Source of the DNA: a virus
DNA: 44,328 bases
Direction: 5' to 3' (one strand)
IMG/VR virus record: IMGVR_UViG_3300013102_000804
Coordinates: 1-44,328 of that record
Shown: in pieces, positions 13,919-20,504 of the stretch
Position numbering within the stretch: the stretch's first letter is position 1
Layout of the letters: the number at the start of each line of letters is the position of its first letter
The notes under the pieces: generated by a model
The model's input: only the letters and a program-made list of their open reading frames with translations
Database searches by the model: none
What the model was told of the DNA's origin: nothing
Program-made: the position numbers and the translations under genes

Positions 13919-13962
13919 ATCCAGTCCATGGTTGCCCAAGAGCGGGCGCTTCGGTGGGAATC

Positions 13963-14358
13963 ATGAAGCGCGGCCGCTCTACCGGCAAGCCGACCTTGGC
14001 CCAGCAGCAGCGGATGGACGCCATAGCGGAGATCGGCTGCATCGTGGCCCATAGCTTGGGCATCGATCTGGGTGACAGACCGATCCCCGCCGAGGTGCAT
14101 CACCTGACAGTTGGCGGCAAGCACGGCGCCAAGCGCCGCGGCCACGACTTCACCATCGGCCTGAACCCTTGGTCCCACCGCGGCGAGCCTTTCGGTGGGA
14201 TGTCGGCCGCCCGCTGCGAGGAGCTGTTCGGACCGTCCTACGCCCGGCAGCCGCGCAAGTTCCGCCAAGACGTCGGGACTGATGACTACCTGCTGGATCT
14301 ACAAAACACCCTGATCGAAAAGCACATGAAGGAGGGCAGCCCATGGCGAGCCGACTGA
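13963..14358 (+). CDS. Ref-like (RecA-dependent nuclease family) HNH protein
   Basis: 131-aa protein resembling P1 Ref-type nucleases: GCIVAHSLGI, AEVHHLTVGGKHG, HDFTIGLNPWSHRGEP and GPSYARQPRKFRQDVGTDD are the family landmarks. His residues of EVHHL and WSHRG form the metal site of a beta-beta-alpha fold. Ref cuts single-stranded DNA in RecA filaments; nin-region homologues are common in phages. ATG 13963 has GGTGGGA upstream; an in-frame GTG lies at 13954. It overlaps the next gene by 16 nt. Confidence 0.8.
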   Translation: MKRGRSTGKPTLAQQQRMDAIAEIGCIVAHSLGIDLGDRPIPAEVHHLTVGGKHGAKRRGHDFTIGLNPWSHRGEPFGGMSAARCEELFGPSYARQPRKFRQDVGTDDYLLDLQNTLIEKHMKEGSPWRAD

Positions 14359-14852
14359 CTTTCGGTATCGACCCCGGCCTGACAGGCGCCATCGTGACCC
14401 TGCTGGACGGCGAGCCCGGCCCGATGCTCGACATGCCCGTGATGGACGGGGAGGTGGACGCGCGGGCCGTCGCCGCGTTCCTCCGGCGGCAGCGAGACGC
14501 CAACCCTGGCGCAGTGATTGCCGTGGCGCTGGAGCGGATCCACGCCCGGCCGATGCGGAACGACGAGGGAAAGGCCATCGAGGGTTCGGTGGCTAGGCAC
14601 AACCTTGCGGAGGGCTTTGGCCAGTTGAAGGCGACGGTGCGGCTGCTGGGCATCCACCTGGTGCTGGTGCAGCCGTCGGTGTGGAAGCGGCGCTTCGACC
14701 TGTCGGGAAAGGGCAAGGACGCCGGCCGCGTGCTGGCGATCCAGCGCTTCCCGGCGGCGGCGGTGCAGTTGCAGCGGAAGAAGGACAACGGCCGAGCCGA
14801 TGCGCTGCTGATCGGCCTGTACGGCGACAGCCTGCTAAGGGGCGGCGCATGA
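14343..14852 (+). CDS. RuvC-like Holliday junction resolvase
   Basis: 169-aa RNase H-fold nuclease: Asp10 in FGIDPGLTGA, Glu64 in ALERIHARP, and the C-terminal KKDNGRADALLIGLYG with Asp148/Asp153. This is the acidic set of RuvC. It would resolve branched recombination or replication intermediates before packaging, together with the RecT/exonuclease pair. AGGAGGG lies 7 nt before the ATG. Length is normal for phage RuvC-like enzymes. Confidence 0.9.
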   Translation: MASRLTFGIDPGLTGAIVTLLDGEPGPMLDMPVMDGEVDARAVAAFLRRQRDANPGAVIAVALERIHARPMRNDEGKAIEGSVARHNLAEGFGQLKATVRLLGIHLVLVQPSVWKRRFDLSGKGKDAGRVLAIQRFPAAAVQLQRKKDNGRADALLIGLYGDSLLRGGA

Positions 14853-15061
14853 CCTCAGCTGAGGCCCGCACGCGGAAGCGATACAACGCCTACCTGCGCC
14901 GGCACGGCGTGTGCGCCGTCTGCACCATGCGCGAGCGCGGCAGCAGCCCGGCGCACTGCCAGCGCCGGCCGGACCGGCAGGGGAGCTGCGACACCGACGG
15001 GCTGCTGCCGGTGTTCCGATTCGACGAGAACGTGCTGAAGGGGATGCGCGATGCAGACTGA
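14849..15061 (+). CDS. Small cysteine-rich protein (70 aa)
   Basis: Begins MTSAEARTRKRYNAYLRRHG; CAVC and two later cysteines (AHCQRR, GSCDTD) probably bind one zinc ion. The N-terminal half is strongly basic. It overlaps the resolvase stop by 4 nt and the Q-like gene by 11 nt. Nin-region zinc proteins of this size often assist recombination or RNA polymerase, but nothing specific is recognised. Confidence 0.7.
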   Translation: MTSAEARTRKRYNAYLRRHGVCAVCTMRERGSSPAHCQRRPDRQGSCDTDGLLPVFRFDENVLKGMRDAD

Positions 15062-15476
15062 CTATTTCGGGGCCTACGTGCGCGCGGAGCTGGAGCACTG
15101 GGGGCGCGAGTTTGCCCTGCACCGGGACTGTGAATACCTCGGGCACCAATCGAAAAACCTGCTGGCTGTGCTCATGGAACACCACGAAATGCCTGGGCGC
15201 GTGCAGGGCTATAAGCCGATGGAGACAGATCCGCGCGCCCAGGCAATCGAGGACATCGTGAGCGACATCGCCCGCACCGATATCAGTCTGGCCTGCGTGC
15301 TTCGGGGTTACTACTGCGGCTCGGGGCGGCGGAAGGAAGAGCGCTGGGAGCAGGCGAGGGAGCTGCTGCAGCTGATGGGGCAGCGGCCGGTTTCGGTGCG
15401 GCAGTACCTGGTGATGGCAGAGCTTGGGTTCCAGCGGGTGAGGGGAAGATTGGAGGCTGGGGTCCGGGCGGCGTAG
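15051..15476 (+). CDS. Putative Q-like late antitermination protein
   Basis: 141-aa protein starting MQTDYFGAYVRAELEHWGRE. The second half (ISLACVLRGYYCGSGRRKEERWEQA, then SVRQYLVMAELGFQRVRGRLE) reads like a sigma-4/ArpU/Q-type helical DNA-binding region. It is the last gene of the early rightward operon and is followed by a possible promoter and a strong terminator before the lysis genes, the classic site of Q. The sequence similarity alone is modest, so the function rests on both. Its last 194 nt are overlapped on the other strand by a membrane-protein gene. Confidence 0.6.
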   Translation: MQTDYFGAYVRAELEHWGREFALHRDCEYLGHQSKNLLAVLMEHHEMPGRVQGYKPMETDPRAQAIEDIVSDIARTDISLACVLRGYYCGSGRRKEERWEQARELLQLMGQRPVSVRQYLVMAELGFQRVRGRLEAGVRAA

Positions 15477-15837
15477 CTGCGATCTGTTTCTCGATGGCTA
15501 AAAGCACCGGTACCATCACTTTGACCTCAATGAAGACGGTTGAGGCGAAGCCCAGAGCAACAGACAGCAAGAGCACGGGCACATAGCGCTTGGTCCCTGG
15601 CTTTGCAAAGCCGAGGAATAGGTTGTTTACGTGGATGGTGATGAATGTGGCGAGGCTCACAACCAATGCCAGAGAAACCCAGAACGCTGGCTTCGAGTCG
15701 TACGTGTTCGAAATGAACGTAAAAAGCCCAGCCAGTGTGGCGAGTTCAGCTCCGTTCTTGATCGCCTGCACGCCACGCAAGGAGGCTCTTTCTACGGCCA
15801 GTTGGTTGCCAAAGCGGCGTTTGAATTTTTCGTCCAT
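15283..15837 (-). CDS. Three-helix membrane protein with Pro/Ala tail (reversed cargo gene)
   Basis: 184-aa protein. A basic N-terminus (MDEKFKRRFGNQL) is followed by hydrophobic segments at about residues 26-43, 50-70 and 85-108, then a low-complexity Pro/Ala/Ser tail from about residue 121 to the end. The tail is read from the antisense strand of the Q-like gene, while the membrane part lies in lower-GC DNA outside it. It points against the surrounding genes, as morons do. Function unknown; superinfection exclusion is an idea from position and topology only. The ATG is the first possible start (an in-frame stop lies just upstream), and the ribosome site is poor. Confidence 0.7.
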   Translation of the reverse strand: MDEKFKRRFGNQLAVERASLRGVQAIKNGAELATLAGLFTFISNTYDSKPAFWVSLALVVSLATFITIHVNNLFLGFAKPGTKRYVPVLLLSVALGFASTVFIEVKVMVPVLLAIEKQIAATPPGPQPPIFPSPAGTQALPSPGTAAPKPAAAPSAAAAPSPAPSALPSAAPSRSSNPEARRPD

Positions 15838-15847
15838 GACTCAGTTG

Positions 15848-15876
15848 TTGACAGGTGTGCACCTCCAGCGTACCGT
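15848..15876 (+). promoter_or_regulatory. Possible late promoter (PR'-like)
   Basis: -35 TTGACA (15848-15853) with a 17-nt spacer and a weak -10 TACCGT (15871-15876). It sits between the Q-like gene and a terminator, as lambda pR' does. The -10 is poor, so this is tentative. Confidence 0.35.
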
Positions 15877-15896
15877 TTCAGGCACGATCAGATAAG

Positions 15897-15927
15897 AGCC
15901 CCCGGCGAACCCGGGGGCTTTTCTTTT
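15897..15927 (+). terminator. Strong intrinsic terminator (tR'-like)
   Basis: AGCCCCCGG (15897-15905), 5-nt loop, CCGGGGGCT (15911-15919), then a T-rich tract. It lies about 20-40 nt past the possible late promoter and before the tRNA and lysis genes, so read-through would need antitermination. Confidence 0.85.
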
Positions 15928-15974
15928 CGACCCAATTCAGCGGCTCGCCTTCACCGGCGGGCCGTTTGCGTTTC

Positions 15975-16054
15975 TGCGGGCGTAGGCCAGAGGTCCAGGC
16001 TGCCGGGCTCATAACCCGGAGATTTCGCCGGTTCGAATCCGGCCCCCGCAACCA
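15975..16054 (+). tRNA. tRNA-Met (anticodon CAT)
   Basis: 80-nt tRNA. Anticodon arm CCGGG-CTCATAA-CCCGG, T arm GCCGG-TTCGAAT-CCGGC, encoded CCA at 16052-16054. The 3' half closely resembles initiator tRNA-fMet. The acceptor stem pairs at six positions (TGCGGG with CCCGCA) and has a C-C mismatch at the seventh, and the molecule is about 3 nt longer than a standard tRNA-Met. It lies just after the tR'-like terminator and before the endolysin gene. It could read AUG, or AUA if its C34 were lysidine-modified. Confidence 0.75.
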
Positions 16055-16138
16055 TCCATGCCCGTCCACCCTCACCGGACCAATTCGCCGAGCCTTGCCG
16101 GGCTGCGGTGACGGGCACCTATCGCCGGAGATCCACCC

Positions 16139-16630
16139 GTGGCACAGATCACCCCCGAGGAGGCTGGCGGCAAGAACGTCGTGGCGTTCCTGGACATGCT
16201 GGCCTGGTCCGAAGGCACCGACAACGGCCGGCAGCCCACGAAGCGGAACGGGTACGACGTGCTGGTGGGCGGCGGCCTGTTCACCGACCTCAGCAAGCAT
16301 CCGGCGAAGCTGGTGCGGCTGAATTCCACGCTCAGCTCCACTGCGGCAGGCCGGTACCAGTTCCTGAAACGGACCTGGGCCACCTTGCAGGCACGGCTGA
16401 AGTTTCCGGACTTCGGCCCGCTGAGCCAGGACAAGGCGTGCATCGAGCTGATCCGCGGCCGCCGCGCGCTCGACGCGGTAAAGGCTGGCCAGTTCGACCG
16501 TGCAGTGGCGCTGTGCTCCAAGGAATGGGCCAGCCTGCCAGGCGCCGGCTACGGCCAGCATGAGCAGAGCCTGGAGAAGCTGCGACAGATCTACCGGAAG
16601 GCCGGCGGCGCCGTGGGTGAGGCCGCATGA
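16139..16630 (+). CDS. Lambda R-type endolysin (muraminidase/lytic transglycosylase)
   Basis: 163-aa cell wall-degrading enzyme matching lambda endolysin throughout: FLDMLAWSEGTDN with catalytic Glu25, YDVLVGGGLFTDLSKHP, STAAGRYQFLKRTW, and the end EWASLPGAGYGQHEQ. It cuts the glycan strand by transglycosylation. No signal peptide is present, so it needs a holin for release. The start is a GTG with GGAG 8 nt upstream; no ATG fits. Confidence 0.95.
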   Translation: MAQITPEEAGGKNVVAFLDMLAWSEGTDNGRQPTKRNGYDVLVGGGLFTDLSKHPAKLVRLNSTLSSTAAGRYQFLKRTWATLQARLKFPDFGPLSQDKACIELIRGRRALDAVKAGQFDRAVALCSKEWASLPGAGYGQHEQSLEKLRQIYRKAGGAVGEAA

Positions 16631-16944
16631 CGATGGAAGCCCAGCCGAGCCAGGACGGCCGCATTCGCATCTCCCTGGGGCCGGTTGAAAAGTGGATTGT
16701 TGGCGCCTTCGCCAGCTTCACGATCGCCGGCGGCATCTGGCTGGTCGGCTCGATGCAGGCCGTGCTCACCCAGCAGCAGGTCACGAACCAGCAGATGACC
16801 ACGGTCCAGCAGCAGCTGCAGACCATCAACACCCAGCTGGCGGACGTGCCGGCGCTGAAGCTCGAACTGGCCAAGCAGGCCGTGCAGGTTGAGCAGAACA
16901 AGCAGGACATCCGCGAGCTGAAGCAGCTCAGGGGGCTGAAGTGA
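16627..16944 (+). CDS. Membrane-anchored coiled-coil lysis protein (105 aa)
   Basis: One membrane helix at about residues 21-43 (EKWIVGAFASFTIAGGIWLVG), followed by a Gln-rich coiled coil (TQQQVTNQQMTTVQQQLQT, then VEQNKQDIRELKQL). It lies between the endolysin and the holin, each overlapping by 4 nt. It may be an antiholin, a second holin or a lysis regulator; the family is not identified. Confidence 0.7.
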   Translation: MTMEAQPSQDGRIRISLGPVEKWIVGAFASFTIAGGIWLVGSMQAVLTQQQVTNQQMTTVQQQLQTINTQLADVPALKLELAKQAVQVEQNKQDIRELKQLRGLK

Positions 16945-17156
16945 AGCTGCAGCTGATCGACAACTGGCGCAAGGCTTGGAAACTCGCCTCGGTGTGGGTG
17001 TTCGGCCTGGTCACCATGTTCCCGGACATCTACGACGCCATTGCGGCCATGGGCTGGATGGACGAGCTGCCTGGCCCGGCGAAGTGGAGCATCCGCGCCC
17101 TGGGCGTGATGGGTGTCATCGTCCGCGTGCTGTCGCGTAGGAAGCCGCCGTGCTGA
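16941..17156 (+). CDS. Holin-like protein (DUF7940 type)
   Basis: 71-aa protein, MKLQLIDNWRKAWKLASVWV at the N-terminus, with two hydrophobic stretches (about residues 15-40 and 48-63) and a basic tail. The opening ID..RKAWK..S is typical of DUF7940 phage holin-like proteins. It would form the inner-membrane lesion that releases the endolysin. It overlaps both neighbours by 4-7 nt. Confidence 0.75.
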   Translation: MKLQLIDNWRKAWKLASVWVFGLVTMFPDIYDAIAAMGWMDELPGPAKWSIRALGVMGVIVRVLSRRKPPC

Positions 17157-17584
17157 TCCCTGATCCGATCCGCCCCTATGTGGGCCTGATCCGTGCCGGC
17201 CTGTGGGCCGCCGCTGTGGGTGCCGTGCTGCTCATGGGCGCACGCCTCGGGTCGGACTACCGGGCCAAGAAGGACCGGGGCGTGATCGCTGCCGCTGAGA
17301 AGGCCCGCGACCAGGCCCAGGCCGATGCCGACGAGAACCTGCGCGCAGCCAACGCCTGCGGCCAGCTGCTGCAGGAGGTCAACCGCCAGACCCAGCGAGC
17401 GATCGACGAGGCCACCCGCCAGCAGCAGGCAGCCAAGGAGGCCGCACGCCTGGCCGAGGCTGCCGCAGCCCAGAGCCAGCGCCGCGCCACCCAGGCCGAG
17501 CAGACCCTGCAGGCGGCCAAGAACCAGCCGGGTTGCCGGCAGCAGTTGGAGCAGACCCTATGCGACGCCATTCCGTTGCTGTGA
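17150..17584 (+). CDS. Rz-like inner-membrane spanin
   Basis: 144-aa i-spanin. An N-terminal membrane anchor (about residues 13-32) precedes a long Ala/Gln-rich coiled coil (about 40-125, AEKARDQAQADADENLRAA and similar), which spans the periplasm to meet the outer-membrane partner. GTG start with AGGA upstream. It overlaps the Rz1 gene by 25 nt in another frame, the usual spanin arrangement. Confidence 0.85.
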   Translation: MLIPDPIRPYVGLIRAGLWAAAVGAVLLMGARLGSDYRAKKDRGVIAAAEKARDQAQADADENLRAANACGQLLQEVNRQTQRAIDEATRQQQAAKEAARLAEAAAAQSQRRATQAEQTLQAAKNQPGCRQQLEQTLCDAIPLL

Positions 17585-17859
17585 TCCTGGCCGCGGCCTT
17601 GCCGCTGTGCGGGTTCGGCAGCTGCAGCAAGGTCCAGAAGCCGGACATCCCCCAGACCGTGTACGTCACCGTTGAGCGCACCGTGGCTGTGCCGCCGGCG
17701 CTGACCGCCCGCTGCCCGGTGAAGCGCGCAACCCAGCGCACCATCGAGAGCGTGGTTTCGGCCTACAACGCCAACGTGGCCAGCCTGGAGCAGTGCAACG
17801 GGCAGCTGGGTGCCATCGAAAAGCTGGGCGCTGATGCCCAGAAGGGTGAGGGTAGGTAA
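17560..17859 (+). CDS. Rz1-like outer-membrane spanin lipoprotein
   Basis: 99-aa o-spanin. The N-terminus MRRHSVAVILAAALPLCGFG is a signal peptide with a likely lipobox at GFGSC (Cys at about residue 22). A Pro/Val-rich mature part follows (IPQTVYVTVERTVAVPPAL). It starts inside the Rz gene and ends after it, so it is an overlapping rather than embedded type. With Rz it fuses the two membranes in the last step of lysis. Confidence 0.8.
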   Translation: MRRHSVAVILAAALPLCGFGSCSKVQKPDIPQTVYVTVERTVAVPPALTARCPVKRATQRTIESVVSAYNANVASLEQCNGQLGAIEKLGADAQKGEGR

Positions 17860-18318
17860 GTGGCACGCCCGAGCAAGTACAGCCAGCAGCTGGCCGACGC
17901 GATCTGCGAACTGCTGGTGGACGGCAAGAGCCTGCGCACGATCTGTTCCACGGCGAAGATGCCGAGCCGTTCCACAGTTATTCGTTGGCTGGCTGAGAAC
18001 GAGGCATTTCGCAACCACTACGCGCGTGCGCGTGAGCTGCAGGCAGACACGCTGGCCGAGGAGATCCTGGACATTGCCGACAAGGCGGTGCTGGGCGAGC
18101 GGCTGAAGAAGGACGGCAAGGGAAAGGTGCTGGAGCGGCAGACCGGCGACATGGTCGAGCGCTCCAAGCTGATGATCGACGCGCGGAAGTGGTACGCCGG
18201 CAAGCTGCAGCCGAAGAAGTACGGCGAGCGCGTCGCTCTGGACCACGGCGTGCAGGACAACCTGGCCGACAAGCTGAGGGCCGCCCGTGAGCGCGCAGCC
18301 GACCGCAGCAACGGCTGA
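17860..18318 (+). CDS. terS: Terminase small subunit
   Basis: 152-aa DNA-recognition subunit of the packaging motor: MARPSKYSQQLADAICELL, helix-turn-helix SLRTICSTAKMPSRSTVIRWL (about residues 24-44), and the typical DTLAEEILDIADKA and RSKLMIDARKWYAGKLQPKKYGE. GTG start with AGGT upstream. It overlaps the large subunit by 32 nt. Confidence 0.92.
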   Translation: MARPSKYSQQLADAICELLVDGKSLRTICSTAKMPSRSTVIRWLAENEAFRNHYARARELQADTLAEEILDIADKAVLGERLKKDGKGKVLERQTGDMVERSKLMIDARKWYAGKLQPKKYGERVALDHGVQDNLADKLRAARERAADRSNG

Positions 18319-19789
18319 GCAGGAGCTGGTCGAGGCGATCGGCTCGTTCCAGCACGACCCGCTGGGCTATGTGCTGTTCAACTTCCCTTGGGGAGTGAAG
18401 GGCGGTCCGCTGGAAGGGAAGAGGCTGCGCGCTTGGCAGCGCCGGCGGCTGGAGAAGATCGGTAACAGGCTGCAGGCCGGTGCCGCTGACGCTGGCGAGG
18501 TAATCCGCCAGGCCGTTGGCTCGGGCCACGGCATCGGTAAGTCCGCCCTGGTGGCGATGCTGATCAAGTGGGCCTTCGACACGTTCGAGGACACCCGCGG
18601 CGTGGTCACGGCCAATACCGACATCCAGCTGCGCACCAAGACCTGGGCGGAACTGTCGAAGTGGCACGAAATCAGCCTCACCAAGGACTGGGCCACGCTG
18701 ACCGCCACGGCGCTGATCAGCAACGCCCCTGGCCACGACAAGACCTGGCGCATCGATGCGGTGCCGTGGTCGCAGAACAACACCGAGGCCTTCGCGGGTC
18801 TGCACAACGAAGGCCGGCGCATCCTGCTGGTGTTCGACGAGGCTTCCGCCATCGCCGACAAGGTGTGGGAAGTGGCCGAGGGCGCTCTGACCGACCAGGG
18901 CACCGAGATCATCTGGGCCGCCTTCGGCAACACCACGCGTAACACCGGCCGCTTCCGCGAGTGCTTCCGCAGGTTCAAGGCGAGTTGGGACACCGAGCAG
19001 ATCGACAGCCGCACCGTTGAGGGTGTGAACCTGGTCGAGGCCGAGCGCATGGTGCGCGATTACGGCGAGGACAGCGACGTGGTGAAGGTCCGCATCCGCG
19101 GCCTGTTCCCTTCGATGTCGGCCAAGCAGTTCATCGGCGAAACGGACGTGATCGCTGCATATGGGCGGCATCTGCGCCCTGAGCAGTACAACTGGGCTCC
19201 GATCGTCATCACCTTGGACCCGGCATGGGAGGGTGACGACGAGCTGGTGATCAGCCTGCGGCAGGGCCTGATGTTCAAGGTGCTGCGAACGCTGCCCAAG
19301 AACGACAACGACATCCACGTGGCCACCGTGCTGGCGCAGCTGGAGGACGAACACAAGGCTGACGCCGTGTTCGTGGATGCCGGCTATGGCACGGGCATCG
19401 TGTCCGTCGGACGCACCTGGAACCGCGACTGGCGCCTGGTGTGGTTCTCGGCGGAATCCGGCGACCCGGGCTGCCTCAACAAGCGCGCGGAGATGTGGAA
19501 GAAGGCCCGCGACTGGCTGAAGGAAGGCGGTGCCATTCCCGAAGACCCGCAGCTCCGCGACGAGCTGCAGGCACCGGAAACGGTGGCGCGCCTGGACGGC
19601 AAGATCCAGATCGAATCGAAGAAGGACATGAAGCGCCGCGGCATGCCGAGCCCCAACCGGGCCGACTCGCTGGTGATCTCGTTCGCATACCCGGTCATGG
19701 CCAAGCCACGGCACCCCGACGGGTCGCCTGTCCAGCCCTATGACCATGCCGACCAGCAGGCCGGCGAGCCCTATAACCCGTTGGCCTGA
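18287..19789 (+). CDS. terL: Terminase large subunit
   Basis: 500-aa packaging ATPase and nuclease. Walker A GSGHGIGKS (78-86); Walker B LLVFDEAS (180-187); coupling motif FGNTTRN. The nuclease domain has Asp311 in ITLDPAWEGDDE, FVDAGYGTG, and the terminal NRADSLVISFAYP. The start is GTG with GAGG upstream. No headful or cohesive-end type can be assigned from sequence alone. Confidence 0.96.
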   Translation: MSAQPTAATAEQELVEAIGSFQHDPLGYVLFNFPWGVKGGPLEGKRLRAWQRRRLEKIGNRLQAGAADAGEVIRQAVGSGHGIGKSALVAMLIKWAFDTFEDTRGVVTANTDIQLRTKTWAELSKWHEISLTKDWATLTATALISNAPGHDKTWRIDAVPWSQNNTEAFAGLHNEGRRILLVFDEASAIADKVWEVAEGALTDQGTEIIWAAFGNTTRNTGRFRECFRRFKASWDTEQIDSRTVEGVNLVEAERMVRDYGEDSDVVKVRIRGLFPSMSAKQFIGETDVIAAYGRHLRPEQYNWAPIVITLDPAWEGDDELVISLRQGLMFKVLRTLPKNDNDIHVATVLAQLEDEHKADAVFVDAGYGTGIVSVGRTWNRDWRLVWFSAESGDPGCLNKRAEMWKKARDWLKEGGAIPEDPQLRDELQAPETVARLDGKIQIESKKDMKRRGMPSPNRADSLVISFAYPVMAKPRHPDGSPVQPYDHADQQAGEPYNPLA

Positions 19790-19799
19790 AGGAACCCAC

Positions 19800-20003
19800 A
19801 TGTGCAACTCCGCCCCCAAGGTGAAGCCGGTCGCAGCCCCACCCGAGGTGGGTGTCGAGTCGATCGATGATGCTGCGATCAACGAGCGCGACCGCGAACG
19901 CCAGCGGCAGCGGCTGCGCTACGGCCGCACATCCACGATCTTGGCCGGCGACACCAGCTCGGCCATGCCGACCGCCTCGGTCAAGACGGCGCTGGGAGGA
20001 TGA
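19800..20003 (+). CDS. Small virion-associated protein (67 aa)
   Basis: Starts MCNSAPKVKPVAAPP. Its end RYGRTSTILAGDTSS...TALGG matches the short R-x-G-R-T/S-S-T-I-L and terminal LGG pattern seen in podovirus proteins near the portal gene. Soluble, with a basic helix in the middle (INERDRERQRQRLRYG). AAGGAA precedes the ATG. Probably a minor head or core component; function not known. Confidence 0.7.
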   Translation: MCNSAPKVKPVAAPPEVGVESIDDAAINERDRERQRQRLRYGRTSTILAGDTSSAMPTASVKTALGG

Positions 20004-20005
20004 TC

Positions 20006-20239
20006 ATGAAGCCCTCAATCTCTGGCCGTCGCCCTGGTGGCCGCAACCGGCAATTCTTCGACAGCCTTTCCGGGTTCGCCCGTGGAATCGATGCAGCAAT
20101 CGCCCGCAACCAAATTCAGGCGCACCCCACGAAGCACACGGACGCGGGCCTGGCTCGCGACGCCAACAGTGCCGCGCAGTCGAAGCGGGAGCGGAAGGCC
20201 GCTGCGCGCGCACGCTCGACCTACGGGAAGGGGGCATAA
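20006..20239 (+). CDS. Small basic protein (77 aa)
   Basis: MKPSISGRRPGGRNRQFFDS start; rich in Arg/Lys/Ala throughout, ending KRERKAAARARSTYGKGA. ATG 20006 is preferred over ATG 20000 because GGGAGG is 6 nt from the former but touches the latter. It may bind packaged DNA or the head interior; not recognised. Confidence 0.65.
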   Translation: MKPSISGRRPGGRNRQFFDSLSGFARGIDAAIARNQIQAHPTKHTDAGLARDANSAAQSKRERKAAARARSTYGKGA

Positions 20240-20243
20240 CCAC

Positions 20244-20504
20244 ATGTGCACCACGCGCCAGGTGATCGACCCGGGTGGCCTGCTGTTCGGCGACAAGACG
20301 GCCAAGTACGCCGACCCGCTTGGCATCACCAAGACCGCCGTGGGTGACCCGACCGGCACCGTGCGCCGTGAGCGCAAGAAGGTCGAGGACGAGCGCAAGA
20401 CCTTCCAGCGCAGCGGGGTCACCTCAGTGGCCTACCGCTCCGCTGCACCTACCACCGCGCTGGGCGGCACCGCTCCGCGCACCACCCTGCTGGGGGGAGG
20501 CTGA
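20244..20504 (+). CDS. Small virion-associated protein (86 aa)
   Basis: Begins MCTTRQVIDPGGLLFGDKTA and ends APRTTLLGGG. The N-terminal Met-Cys and the Leu/Gly end recall the 67-aa gene two places upstream, so the two may be related or share a location signal. AAGGGGG precedes the ATG. The stop overlaps the portal start by one nt (TGATG). Confidence 0.7.
   Translation: MCTTRQVIDPGGLLFGDKTAKYADPLGITKTAVGDPTGTVRRERKKVEDERKTFQRSGVTSVAYRSAAPTTALGGTAPRTTLLGGG

Noticed and set aside
15975-16054. tRNA as prophage attachment site
   Set aside because: The tRNA lies in the middle of the late region, far from the integrase end, so it is not the attL/attR copy in this arrangement.
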